The notes under the pieces were generated by a model. It did no database searches. It saw only the letters and a program-made list of their open reading frames with translations, and was not told where the DNA came from. Shown piece by piece: positions 46,088 through 58,868 of a stretch of 64,000 bases of DNA. Within the stretch, counting starts at the first letter, position 1, and each line of letters begins with the position of its first letter. A program made the translations under genes and the position numbers. Origin of the DNA: Phyto melanocephala (taxonomy: Eukaryota > Arthropoda > Insecta > Diptera > Rhinophoridae); the NCBI GenBank assembly GCA_941918925.1, contig OW799235.1, positions 32,105,201-32,169,200 on the forward strand, written 5' to 3'.

Positions 46088-47489
46088 AGGTTAAGGTGTT
46101 TCTACCTTAAGGGTTCGTTTACACTTAAATACACAAACACATATGTTCCCATGGCCAAAACTCTTTACAAAGCATACACAGGCTTTGATTCAACTTTTAA
46201 GCACCTAATTATGAAGTTAATCCAAGTATTTTCATACACTGCTAGCAATCCCCGTTATCTACCTTCAGATTTCCTTATATTGTATTAGTCAAATATTAAA
46301 AAGAAAAAAGTTTAAAAGACAACCTGTAGCAAAACTTTAAGGAAGTGTTTTGCTGCCACATTTGTCATTTTCTGATTACATGTTGTGTTTATTTTTTTGA
46401 TTATATTTTATCTTGTAGCATTGGGAATTTCCACTTTGTTTTGCTACAACTTTTCTTCCATCGAAATAAAAAGTCTAAAACCAAACAAAAACAAAAGAAA
46501 ATGATACTAAATATAAATCTATGATCTATTATTGGGGTAGAAACAAACACAAAAGGGTAAAAAAAAGGATTTTGTTTGCTACATTAACAATTAAGACCCT
46601 GGGGCATAAAATACTGTTAAAATGGGTCGTTATTTTGTGATTTGACAAGTTTTTATTTTATTTTCTTTCTACAGCTTTTTTTCTTATCAAGAGCAAACTA
46701 AACTAGTCAGTTTAATAGATCATTAAATTCTAAAAATGTTGAAGTAATTATTAGTAGGAGTTGTTTGAAGTCTTGCTTTTAATTAGTAGTTTAAAGCGTA
46801 TAAAGTTGCTTAAGCAAATATTCATACATTTGTAAAATATACTATTGAATATTAGCAGATAAGAGAAAGGTAAATGTTAAATATAATATGCGTACGACTG
46901 ACTATAAAAAGAAATTTCAAAGATTTTAAATAATATATAAAAGTATTTAGAACAAAAGGGAATTCTATGTTCGGCTTTGTCTCTCCATTATTATCAAAGT
47001 GCTTTATTAAAAATTATCTGTAAAAGTAAAACTTATCAGTATTCTCTTTTTTTAAACATTTTTTTTTTAGTTTCTTTAATTTAATATAGTGCATGTAAGG
47101 ATTTTGCTTATCATGGTTTTAAACATTTGATTTTTATTAAGAATATATTTCAACAACATTTTGAAGTAGCAATGCTGATTTTACTGACACCTAATGTGTA
47201 ACTTCTTGTTAAAGTTTAAGATACGATGGATTAATAATATTGAATACATTTATATCTAATTTTGGAACTTTTTTAAATACAATATTCCCTTCAGTTATGA
47301 GTTATCATCACACAGACCAAACGCAAGAATCCTCAAGAAATTAAAATTAAACAGTGTGATCAATTTCTGATGTATGGAGCATTTAAGAGGGTAAAAAGAG
47401 TAAAAATTTATAAAATCGATAAACTGACATCCGCTTAATTCAAAATGGTTCAAAATAACTTGAGAAGGCATTGTAATTTATTTTAAAAC
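46088..47489. other. No gene seen
   Basis: AT-rich unique-looking DNA. Confidence 0.45.
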
Positions 47490-47732
47490 TAAGCTGATAG
47501 GTGGGGGGGGATTTGGTTGCCCCGGTGGACTAGTCAGTAGTGTGCTGGTCTGCACGTTTGGGGGTTGCGGGTTTGATTCCCGCCAGAGACTCAGAGACTC
47601 TGGACTAGTCTGCTTCTCTCTTTTCTATTCTATTCTTACTTTTCTATTCAGGTATCACAATGAGATCATTATAATGGACCCAAGTGAGCTGCACAACAGC
47701 TGCCTGTTCTACCTAACCTAAGTTGATAGGTG
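47490..47732 (+). mobile_element. tRNA-derived SINE with 14-bp target duplication
   Basis: The body (about 47504-47718) begins with a tRNA-like head: GTTGCCCCGGTGGACTAGTC, with an A-box-like TGGACTAGTCAG and a B box GGTTTGATTCC at 47570-47580. A CT-rich middle follows, and a tail ends CTACCTAACCTAAG. The flanks TAAGCTGATAGGTG (47490-47503) and TAAGTTGATAGGTG (47719-47732) are target duplications with one mismatch. A pol III SINE with no coding capacity is the natural reading. The CCTAA tail resembles the 3' end of the LINE at 6089-6760, which may supply the copying enzyme (inference). Confidence 0.78.
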
Positions 47733-47744
47733 TCTGGCACTTTT

Positions 47745-48435
47745 TTAAGTTTTCTACACCTAGTTAACAAAAATCGATATAAAGTACATTTTGGTACTCT
47801 TGTCCGTTTGTCCGTCTGCTATTTAAATTCAGAACAATTGCCCCATAACTTTCAAAATTAAAATTTTTCAGCCATAGAATAATTTATAGGTACCCTTGCT
47901 ACTATTTGTAGATATAATACTCCTAAAGAGATAATTTGCGAAAAATGTTGGGTAAAGCAGGCGCGAATCGGTAAAATTATAGGCAAAGAATTTTTTTTTT
48001 AAATATACATATATTCCAAAACTAAAATTAATTTCTTCAGCTTCTAGACGACCGAGAGAATCAATATTGGCGTTATCTAAAAGGACTTAAATAGCGCAAT
48101 TTAAGCACTGTAAAAAAATTAAAATTCATGTTGGCCGCCACTACTAAAAAAAATGTAACTTCTTTCAACCCCTCAATATTGGCGTCTGAAACAAAATGGC
48201 GTAACAAATTTTTTCAACCCTATCAGTATGGATATCAAAAGAAAGGGCTTGACTATTAGAATACAGATAACTAAGTAAAAATTCAAAATTGAGGATGGCG
48301 TCGGAAACAATAAAGAAAAATAGCGTATAGCATGAAATATGGGTTAAGCTACCATGTGGGATTATACCTATGTACATGGTGTTGAGGGTATTATAAGATT
48401 CGGCACGGCAGAATATAGCACTCTTAGTCGTTTAA
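47745..48435 (+). mobile_element. Diverged HINE-like element
   Basis: Contains TTGTCCGTTTGTCCGTCTGC, AATTCAGAACAATTGCCCCA and, at the right end, GGGTATTATAAGATTCGGCA, a hairpin arm GGCAGAATATAGCACTCTTA and GTCGTTT. The 3' end on the right places it on the + strand. More decayed than the copies at 257 and 35289. Confidence 0.5.
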
Positions 48436-48587
48436 TATCTAATCGATTTTATATTTGATTTTTATACAAAATAAGCTAAAATTGTGAAGATATAAAGACC
48501 TCCACCAAAAACCTTACGATGTTCATGAAACCTACACCGCCAATTATTTCTAATATTTTCGATCGCTTCGGGACAAATTGTGTTTAT
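48436..48587. other. Short spacer, nothing recognised
   Basis: AT-rich spacer between two HINE-like elements. Confidence 0.5.
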
Positions 48588-49002
48588 TTTTATACCCTTC
48601 ACCTGTGGTGCACAAGGGTATATATAGCTTTGTCATTCCGTTTGTAATTTCTACAATTTTCATTTCCGACCCCATAAAGTATATATTTTCTGAAAGCTTA
48701 TGAATAGAGGAGTCGATTAAGCCCTGAACGTCTGTTCGTGTGTTGGTTGAAATCAACTTTTAGAAGCAACTATATGTTCCCCAGATCTGTATATGGTATC
48801 AATCTCTTGGAAATATTCAGGAATGAATCACTATTGAAATTCAGCACAATCGCCCGATAACTATCTGAGATATGAGCAAAAAACCACGACCACATCGTTT
48901 TTGTTTCACAATTACAACAACAACATGCATATATACTGGTGAGAGTAAACGTGGCATCGAATCCCAGCTGAGCCAAAAATTTTTTTTTTATTTTATATAT
49001 TA

Positions 49003-49885
49003 CTAGCCAAACCCGGCGCCCGTTGCTACGCCCCTTAATGAATCGAAATGCATTCTGAATTTTAATTGAATGTCAAGTGCGAAAACCTAAAAATTATAAT
49101 TTTTTTTATGGGCGTGGCATTGCCCACTTTTCTAATCACGAAATTGTAAAGTCATAACAGCTCAATATGTGTGCAAAGTTTCAGAAGAATCGGGCCAGTG
49201 CCAGTACCTCAAAATTATAATTGTTTTTATGGGCGTGGCCCTGCCCACTTTTCTAATCACGAAATTGTAAAGTCATAATAGCTCAATATGTGTGCAAAGT
49301 TTCAGAATAATCGGTCCAGTGCACGTACTTCAAAGTGATACCTTTTTTTATGGGCGTGGCACTGCCTACTTTTTTAATCACGAAATTATTCAGTCATGAC
49401 AGCTCGATATGTGTGCAAAGTTTCAGAAGAATCAGACCAGTGCAAGTACGTCGAAATTATAACCTTTTTTTATGGGCGTGGCCCTGCCCACTATTCTAAA
49501 CACGAAATTATAAGGTTATGACAGCTAAGTATGTGTGCAAAGTTTCATAAAAATCGGTCCAGTGCAAGTACCTCAAAATTAAAACTTTTTTAGGGGCGTG
49601 ACCCCGCCCACTATTCTTATCACGAAATTATTAAGTCATGACAGCTCGATATGTGTGCAAAGTTTTAGAAAAATCGGTCAAGTGCAAGTAGCTAAAACTG
49701 ATAACTAATTTGTATGGGCGTGGCCCCGCCCACTTTTTTTCACCCATAAACACTCCCTGGTATGTGTACAACAACTTATTAAAGTTTGAGCCCGATCGGT
49801 TTTACAGTTTCGGAGTCTATAGCTAACACACACACACACACACACACACACACCACACACAGAGTTTCACTTTTATATATATAGA
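49003..49885 (-). mobile_element. Helitron-type non-autonomous element, copy 2 (nested)
   Basis: On the minus strand it starts TCTATATATATAAAAGTG and ends GGCGCCGGGTTTGGCTAG. It sits between A (complement of 49886) and T (complement of 49002). A CA/TG microsatellite lies at 49828-49858. Six tandem units of about 120 bp follow, each with a GGGCGTGGC...GCCCAC core at about 121-bp steps (49109 to 49714). It has no protein frame. It interrupts a HINE-like element. Confidence 0.7.
49828..49858. repeat. (CA)n microsatellite in the Helitron-type element
   Basis: About 13 CA units near the 5' end of copy 2. The equivalent TG run is at 63234-63261 in copy 3 and shorter in copy 1, so it is part of the element. 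Confidence 0.85.
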
Positions 49886-50205
49886 TTTATATTTTTTTTT
49901 TATATATTTATTTTTATTTTTTTAAAAAATTTTCTTAAAAAATTTTTATAAAAAATTTTAAAAACTTTTTTTAAAATTTTTTTGGTTTTTTTGTTTTTTA
50001 ATATTTTTTTTTTAATTTTTTTAGAAACATACATACGTAAACTCAATTTATTATTTTACAATGGTTTTTTATATGTATGTTTTTTACATATATGTACGTA
50101 TTTTATATGACATGAATGGTGATACAAACAATTGTTATTGCATGACTACACGTTGTGAAGGGTATATAAGGTTCGGCACTGCCGAATATAGCACTGTTAC
50201 TTGTT

Positions 50206-53200
50206 CTAACTTGATTTTGGTTGTCTTTTTCTTACGAAAGTGGTTTGTTTAGGTGATACAAAATTTGATAGCATGTGAATTTATTCGGTTTTCGTCCATT
50301 TGAGGAAAGAGATAACTTAAAAACTAACGGAATATGTGTCACCTCGTCACATTGTTTAATTTAGTGTCAAATTTTTCTGTTTATTTTTCTGTTTGTGTAA
50401 CATATAACGCATATATGTATTTAAAGCTGGGAAAATTTAAGAAAATATTGAAACATATTTTCCAGTCATTCATCTTTAGAAATTAGTTAATTATAATACA
50501 ACGGGTTTACCAAAACCGACTTCCGTACGAGGTTTTAGGTTCATATATTAATTTAATTCAAAAAGGTAGCCTATCTAAGACTCAGCTCTGCATAACATTT
50601 TAAGCTCTACTTTATAGGTTTCTTTTTGATATATTATTTTATTATGTTGTGCCCATTAGGTTTTATCATGTGGTCGTCAATAGATTCCCTCTTTGACTTG
50701 TTCATAGCATTTTGAAAACAATGGTTAAAATATTCAGACACTGGCCTCATTTCATATACTCTATCAATAGCTGATGACTTACAAATATTATTTGAGAAAT
50801 GCAAATCTTGTTATAGTTATAACGACCTCCAATTTTTAAGACTTGACAAAACTTTGTAACTCATCACAAAATCCATTCCAAGAAAGCTTCGATTTGAGCT
50901 ACATTAAACGACCTTCTATTTTGTTTCACAAACTTGTATTTTCCGGTATGATTATGTTACACAACACCTTATTCAGGCTTGAAACTTCTAACAAAATTTT
51001 AATTGGAATCATCATACATATCTTGCCTATTAAAAAAAATTTGTACACGGTTAAACTTAATATTACTTACATAATATGTATAAGGTGTTTAAAAGTCACT
51101 TATCCACCTGAAAACAGGTTCCTATGAAGAGCCATACTAATATCCACTGTTAGGTTTTAACCAGCTTCTTGTACTGCATTTGCGCTTTCAACCGCAGATG
51201 TGGTTGAAGCTTCTTCAAAATCTTATAAAAACTTCTGATCGTTTTCATCTTGCAGCGGTTCATTATCTTTTACGTCACTTTTATTCGCCATTATCAGATG
51301 TAATATTTAATTGTCTACACCTTCTGCTTGTCATTGCTGAAATTTAAAGAATGACAAGTAATAGTAAATTTTTATTTCAATTTGAGGGAAAAATGTTTCC
51401 AATGGAGTAAATATACAAAATTTAGACACCATTTGCCACTTATTTTTATTTATTTATTATCTCTTTGTAATTACCACAAAGTATTTATCAGTTTAGGGAC
51501 GTAATTTAAACCGCGACAAAATGAGCTTCATCAAAGCGACTTTACGGTGAGAATAATAATGGGATTTCCTTTCCCTGAATAAACTATACCGATTTAAGTA
51601 TTGCCAACTTTTTACTTTAACTCACAAAAAATTATCGCAATTCTATGACATCTAGTTGTCAAAATTAATATTTGAAACAATTTCGTTACTATAATAACCA
51701 ATTAAACATTTAGAAAAAATTTTTCCCATTGACGTAAAAAGGTTAAGTTTTATTAGTTACTCCCCGAAAAAATGTTAATCAGATTTTCGCACTTTTGTAA
51801 AATTATTATGTGTAAGATGAAAATTAACGCCCTCTTTTTATAATTTTTATACAAATTTTATTTTTTTTAAATAGAAAGATATGAATTAATTGTTACCATC
51901 GAAAGGGTGACAAAAAATTTATTTAAAATGGATTTTATTACTGGGCCGATTGGAATAAAATATTTAATAGGCCATACAAGATTATTTAATCTGTTGAACT
52001 TGAAATACATTTATAACAGCGTAGAAAGGGGGACATTCGGGAAAACAGTGTGGTACTTTTAAATTCGTATTGAAATATTTTTTGTTAAATAGATAATTAA
52101 ACTTTTAAAATTTATAATATTCTTATGGTACATTTTGTATATTCTAAGTTAATGAATCTAGACTTTTGATATAAGGCTCTAATGACTCAGGTTAAGATTT
52201 CAAAATGTTGTAGATAATCCAAAAGGCATCTTTTTTCATTTCTTTGGAACTTTTAATATATATTATGTGTTATATTTTTATTTAAACAAATCTAAGATAA
52301 CTGATTCAAGTTGAAAACAAAAGAGGATTACAGAAATTTACTTTTCTCATTTTTGTAGTAATTTTTGAATTTTCTGGATTTATTTGCAATAAAATATGAT
52401 AGATAGAATAATTTATAATATTTTAAGGAAATGCATTGTAGCTTAGAATTTTAAATCATTATTAAATTTATACATAGTCACTTAATTTTGTCTTTCTCTT
52501 TTACACCACCATATTTAGAAAACTTTATTACCAACTTGTGATTGAAAAAAAAAACAAATTGAAACAACCACTTTTAGCCATTAGCTGTTTTATGACTTAG
52601 AACATGTCCTTATAAAAATGATATAACATTCAACTCGTTATTTCATTTTATAGTAATTTTCTTTGCATTTCTATCTATCGGCTTACAAGTCCTTAGCCCA
52701 CGCAGCAACGTTATTTAACAAGGTGTATCAATACTGTGTTATAAAATTTAACCGTGACACACTTAGAAAATAAATTGCTCTAGTAAATTGTTTTTCTGTT
52801 GTGATTTTTATTTTCACCATCAACACGTTCACGCTAATTAAAGGCATCAAAGTGTACATACACAGAATCAGGCTATGAACAGTGTAAGTAGATGGGATGT
52901 AACGTTAAAAATAGAACAAAGAAAATTAAATAAAAATGTTTTTGTGGCTGTTGCCACTGCTGTTGTTATTTGACACCAGTTAACTGGTAATCATGGCAAC
53001 GCAATATTGTTCCAAGTGGATGCTAACTCACAAAGTTAAAAATAAATAGAATTAAGTAGAATATTAAAAGTGTTGCTAACTCGTTTGAAATTATGAACAA
53101 CATTTTTGATTAAAAACAAAATATATGAAATTCTCTGTAAGCTTTTCATACATGTTTAAAAAAATCTGGCAAACAATAATTTGCTTATAAAATATTTTCA

Positions 53201-53532
53201 ATGCTATGCATGGTGACATTCGCCAACTGTATTCGAAATAAGTTTGAATAGTTTGCCAATGTTTAATTGACGTACGTCTTCTGATTCTTAACTCAGAAAC
53301 TTAACTAGCCTGAGAAACACCGAGAATTCTCCGTACATCTGTCGCAAAAATCACCCACCAAAAAACTTTATTACCAAAAACCGCTTTTTCAAGCGCGCTT
53401 CTAGAAGGCTTTATTTTCATATGTGATGTAACACTGAGTACTTCTCTTTTTTACAATTCATAAGCGCTATTTTTATCTCTATCAGGAATAGCTAAAAAAG
53501 TAACAGCATGTATGGGAAAAATAAAAAAAAAA
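50206..53532. other. About 3.3 kb of AT-rich DNA; one possible coding scrap
   Basis: No gene is convincing. On the minus strand, 51291-51223 starts with ATG and reads MANKSDVKDNEPLQDENDQ, then a stop. It continues in frame for about 20 residues (DFEEASTTSAVESANAVQEA) to another stop. The composition is protein-like, so it may be a decayed first exon, but there is no other support. The 94-codon frame at 50843-51127 is unrecognised. Confidence 0.4.
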
Positions 53533-54782
53533 CAATAAGAGTGTTTAATTCGGCCATGGGGAATTTAATAATACCCTTCACCATCATGTTCAGAGGTATA
53601 ATGACCACATTGTAGCATAGCTTAGGTTGCAGCTCTTTTGTCATTCGCAATTTTTTTTTCCGATACCATTTTTAACTTTGATTTTGTTCGTAGTTAACTG
53701 TATTCTTTCTTTCAATGCTTTTCACTTGATAACCATAATAATAGGGTTAAAAAAATTCGGAAATTTAATTTCAGACGCAATTTTCGATTTTACACGTTTT
53801 TTATAGCTAACCTTATTCTACTGGGCAAGCCCATACATTTGATACCAATATTGTGGTGGTTAGAGGAGAGAAAGCCCCATCTACTATACCTGACTCATAT
53901 ATTCGCCATCTTTGATTTTTATTTTTTCATAGTTAAACTCATTTTACTGAACAATTCCTTTCATTTGATGAAAATATTGGAGGCGATCAAGAGGTACATA
54001 TTGAAATACCAGATATGACCCATATAAATATAAGTTTATTGACAGCTATTTTGTAGTAGCGACCATAATGGATTTTATTTTTAACCAATATGGGCCTTCT
54101 CAGTTGTATAGAAACTGAAAAAAATCGATTTTTGTTGGTAAAGTTTTCGGCAAAACATCAAAGCAGTTGTATTTTGATGCTTATATCGCATTTGGTTGAA
54201 AACAGATTTGTTAGTCTTTGTCAACAGTAATTTTTGAGACCACTCCTTATAATTTAATGCCTTCTTCCAAAAAATATTTAGGAGTTTGAAAAATTGTATA
54301 TATTTAAAAAAAATTTCTATATATTTTTCCACATAATTCGTGCTTATAACTTTGCCGATTACTGACGGATTTGCTAGATAATTTTCGTAAATATCTTTAG
54401 TGGTATATCATACCCACATTTAGTAATAAGCGTGTCTATAAATTATCCAAGAGCTTAAAAACTTTAATTTTTGTGGTAAAAATTAGGGAAAAAAGGTAGT
54501 CGTGATTATTTGCTTTTATCCCAGAAAGCTATAAGGCGATTTTGGTGGTTTTTAATACCAATCTGCTCGCAGGTATTCTTAATAATTTAATTCTACATAT
54601 GGGTCTTGTCGATGTCGGGCGGCTTAAAAAAACTGATTTCAACATTCACACGGTCGAACGGAAAATGCCAGTTGACTTCCTTATTTTAAAAGTATAAACT
54701 TTATTGGGTCTAAGCTGAATATTTTAGAAATTTTGTACGGAAGGACAAACCTATATATACCCTAACACTCTCTGTGAATAAT
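53533..54782 (-). mobile_element. HINE-like element, long subtype
   Basis: Left end ATAAGAGTGTTTAATTCGGC, a decayed hairpin, then ATACCCTTCACC. The right part has ATCCCAGAAAGCTATAAGGC, TCGGGCGGCTTAAAA, TTGATTTCAAC-type words and GGACAAACCTATATATACCC. The middle (53640-54080) has words CGCCATCTTTGATTTT and ATTTGATACCAATATTG that recur in the copy at 57031. These two are a longer subtype of the family. Confidence 0.5.
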
Positions 54783-57030
54783 TATTGTATAAAAATTACC
54801 ACTGAATTAAGTACGTCTCCCTTTTTGCACTGCTGAAATAATAAGCAGTATAGAAGACTACTATGTTGTGCTTTCATGTGCAAGCAATTAAATCGTTTTC
54901 ATGCTTACAACTCGGTAAGGGAATGAGGTTTGCACTGCTTACAAAAGTCGACGAATTTTTGGTGGGAAGTGCTGCCAATTTTATCTTCTTTAAATAAACC
55001 TTTTGCATACTTAAATGAAACTTTGATATGTAGCAGGTACTATAGTAGATTAAAGAAGAAATGCAACTAAAGCAATTATCTTTATAGATTTTTTTTAAGT
55101 CCTTAGACTAATGTATTGAGATTTTCAAAGACAGCATATGAGAAGAACAGTAACGTAAATTTTTGCTGATTTCAGTTGAACTAAGTAAATATATTGGAGG
55201 AACATATTTTATCTCACATTCGTAAATAGCTTATGGACCATCAGTATTTTTATAGAATTTGTGTACTGAACTGATACTTTTTAGCTAAATTAAAAAACAG
55301 CTTATCTAAACTAATTAAAAAAAAACGCTAAAATGATAATATTCTTTCTTAAATCATAAAATATATGTATTGGCTTTTGACAAAACAACTTAAAACGAGA
55401 TAAGGAACCTCCAGGTTCTTAATCATAAAAAAAAGATCTTGATTTTCTATTTTCGACGTAAAATGATACTACAAAAAACTTAATAGATTAATTAATTCCT
55501 TTACACAGAGTTTTAGTGGAAAAAAAATTAAATTTAATAAAAAGTCAAAGAATTAGATATATCACAACTAACATGATCAACTTTAATTCATTTTAATTCA
55601 TTTTTGGTGTGTTGTTGTTCTTTCGCTCAACTAAAATATTTGAATATTCGAAATAGGTTCTTTTGTCGAAATGTCACAGATATGTTACCATCGCGATGGG
55701 AAAATGTTACATGTTTCGAATCTTAGGTATTAACAATAATTTTCAATAAATTGTAGTAAATTTATATAGCAAGTACATGCACTTATATGAGCGAGGCAAT
55801 TGATAATTATTAAAAATAATTGATAATTTGTTTTTAAACAACATTCAATACAAATAAAAAATAATTAAGTTTCTTGGGTAAATAAGTGCTTATGAATTGA
55901 AAATAACACCCTATTCAAGAAATATATCCCCAAAGAACTGGCAACTGGTAATATGTAGGCTTGTTTCTAAAATTTCATAGATTTTTGAATCCATCCCACC
56001 TAATGTTCGTAGTAGATAATGTAATATAAATGTTCCGGATACTTTCATTATTATTACATTATTTTCTTGTCACACAATTACTGCTGCATTAAGCCTTTCT
56101 ACAGTCTTTCCATCTACATTTTCACGATAATGCCAGTTCACAGGGTGATAAACAACAGCGAAAACAACATTATAATATGTACACATACATATACAGATAT
56201 ACTTACATATACATACATGAGCAAATAATTTATGTCCTCTGTGCTTGAAAAGAGATGAAGATGACATAAATTCTGCTTTCTATTGTTTAAGTACGTTTAT
56301 ACTTATGAAGAGGACAATATGTATCACATATTGTGTTACCAGATTGACTATGGATTTTATAATTTTCAAAATATGTTTAAGCTTCTGGTAAATTTTAACT
56401 TCTGGCAACTCGGTAAAAGGCGGCTAGTGTTTGAGTTAAGCATATAACAAGCAGCTATAATTTCTGTGTTTTAATGACACAAAGCAGAAGCAATTTAAAG
56501 TTTGCTATAAGGAATTCTAAACAAGTTATTTCAAAAATAATTGGTTTTTATTAGGAAAACTTTAAAATTTATAATGTAGGGAACATTTTATATCTTTTGT
56601 TGAAAAATATTAAAAAATAAAATACTATTAGAAAATTAATAACAAGTTGTTTTTCCCACATGTTATAAATTTTGTTTAAAGGTTTTTTTCAACTGCGGCA
56701 ACACTGACTTTCACAAAAAAAATCAATCTTTATAGATTGCTGTTATTATGGAAAATATGGTTTTGTAAACAAATAAGTATTTATTATAATTTTAATTCTA
56801 TGCTTTAATCACAACGATTATTTTTGAAATTGTCCTTAAATTACTCTTCATTGATGATTTGATGAATTATTGGAATAAGAAAAAAATAAACAACACAAAA
56901 CAAAGAAGCCTGAAGGAAGAATAAAGAAATAATATTTAATTAATTTGCGTATCAAATATCGCAGTTATTAAAAAAGAATGTATATTTAGAAAACAAAAGC
57001 CATTTATGCGTAATATTTACATAAATTATA
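54783..57030. other. No gene seen
   Basis: AT-rich unique-looking DNA. A 65-codon minus-strand frame at 56070-56267 is cysteine-rich through TATGTACACATACAT-type simple sequence and is not a gene. Confidence 0.45.
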
Positions 57031-58868
57031 TAACAAGTAAGAGCGCTTTATACGGCCAAAACGAAACTGAAAATACCCTTCATCGTCATGTAAATGTATA
57101 ATGATTACACAAGCTTCGTCTAAATTTTAGATTTCATGTAGAATGTAATTTTTCTAATTATTTCAAACGCCATCTTTGGTTTTCAACAATTACATGCACG
57201 CAAAGAAAAAATATGGTTGTGGTAACCATAATCGAAGAGCAACATACTATGATTGTATTGTATGATTATGTTTAAAATAATAATTGTTACCAGTTTTCAT
57301 TATTATGTTTAATTTAAGCGTCATTCAATAATCATATATATGAATACAATTGAAACCGACAATCTTTGCTTTTTTATGGAAAATTATTGTCTTTTGCTGT
57401 AACACACACATAATGATTGTACTCACCAATTTAATTGCAATTTTTATACAAATATTTTTTTACATTTTCTCATTCATTTTTAAAATTTCTTTAATTTTTC
57501 AAAATTTTTGTTCCTTTTTTTGACATCTCAAACTTTTTAAAACATAAAAATTTATTCACCAAGAAGAAGAACAATTAAAATCAAATTATTATTAAAAAAA
57601 TATCATAGCTTGATTATTTTGTAATCATATTGTTGTCTCAACTATTTTTCAATGATTATTTGTAATTTTTAATGCTTTCGAATAAACTGTTATTTTAGTC
57701 AAATTATTTTTTTTTAAATCATACTATTTTTAAATGATGACCATTTTGAAATTTTTACGAAAAGTAAACATTAAATGATACAATTCAAACAAATGCTTGA
57801 TTATCGTGACAAAATATATGATGAAATGAAACAAAAATAACTATTACTTGTTTTCGACAACCAAATATTGTTTTAGAAAAAAAATATGACCGTCGTGATC
57901 ATGTCGTAACCATGGTTTTTCTTTGCGTGTGGTTATTGGTGTTCTACTCTTAAAACCTTTTCATTGTTGGCATTAATTTTGTTTCAGACGCCATGTTAGA
58001 ATTTACGCTTTTTTATTAGTTTACTACATTGTACTGGTGAAACCCTTTTATTTGGTATCAATATTGTAGGGGTTAAAAGAAATAACTAACTACGTAACTA
58101 CTATATTTGACACATATATTCGCCATTTAATTTTTCGATGCCATTTTGCATTTTTATTTTAACTATATTTTATACTTAAGCCATTTCATTTGATTCTCAT
58201 ATTGGTTCTCTCGGTTATATAAAAACTAAAAATTATCGTTGTCAGTTTGTAAATTAAAAAAAAAAACATCGATGAAGTTGCAATTTGGTGCTTATATCTC
58301 TGGTGGTTTCAAACCAATTTGTTGGTTTTTTCAGAAAACATTTGTGAGATTATGGCTTCTAATTTCGTATCTTAAGTGTGTTCAAAAAGTTTATAAGAGT
58401 ATGAAAAAATTTCATATATTTAAAAGAAGATATATTTTTTCAAATAATTTTTGCCTATAACTATGCAAATTAGTGATCATTTTGTCCAAAACATTTCATC
58501 TTCAAATCTATAAATAGTAATAACTATGTCTGTAAATTGTCTTAAGTTTTAATTTTATGGTAAAAATAAGCGAAATAACAAAGGCAGTCATGTTTATTTG
58601 CTCATATCTCATAAAGTTATCAGGCAATTATGTTGATTGCTAATTCGGTTCTGTTCTCAAATATTTCTGATGTTTTGATATCTTGATGTTGATTTCAACA
58701 AACACACGAACAGACGGTCACGCTGACAGACTGAGAGAGTTTAGTCGACTCCCCTATTCATAAGCATTCAGAAAAAATCTATTTTATGGTTTCGGAAATG
58801 AATATTGTAGAAATTTCACACGGACTGACAAACCTATAACCGTTATACTCACTGTGAAGGGTACAATG
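57031..58868 (-). mobile_element. HINE-like element, long subtype, with a nested TIR element
   Basis: Left end ACAAGTAAGAGCGCTTTATA and ATACCCTTCATCGTC; right end CACTGTGAAGGGTACA. It has the same long-subtype middle as 53533-54782 (TTTCAGACGCCATGTTAG, CATATATTCGCCATTT), interrupted by the element at 57197-57929. Without that insert it is about 1.1 kb. No coding frame. Confidence 0.5.
57197..57929. mobile_element. Nested TIR element (MITE)
   Basis: Starts CACGCAAAGAAAAAATATGG and ends, reverse-complemented, CACGCAAAGAAAAACCATGG. The inverted repeats are about 30 bp with a GGTTxxGGTAACCAT-like inner part. Very AT-rich inside, with no frame. The target duplication is unclear, so the superfamily is unknown. 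Confidence 0.55.

Larger units (their letters stand above)
48588..50205 (+). mobile_element. HINE-like element split by a Helitron-type insertion
   Basis: 5' end TATACCCTTCACCTGTGGTG with AAGGGTATATA, then the conserved blocks up to GCATCGAATCCCAGCTGAGC and the start of the A/T core. It resumes after the Helitron insertion with the A/T core, GCATGACTACACGTTGTGAA, GGGTATATAAGG, a hairpin TTCGGC-act-GCCGAA (50172-50186) and TTACTTGTT. Both halves are full, so the element was intact before the Helitron arrived in its core. Confidence 0.68.

Noticed and set aside
47504..47580. Functional tRNA gene
   Set aside because: A and B boxes are present, but the cloverleaf is not complete and the segment is the head of a SINE with a tail and target duplications.
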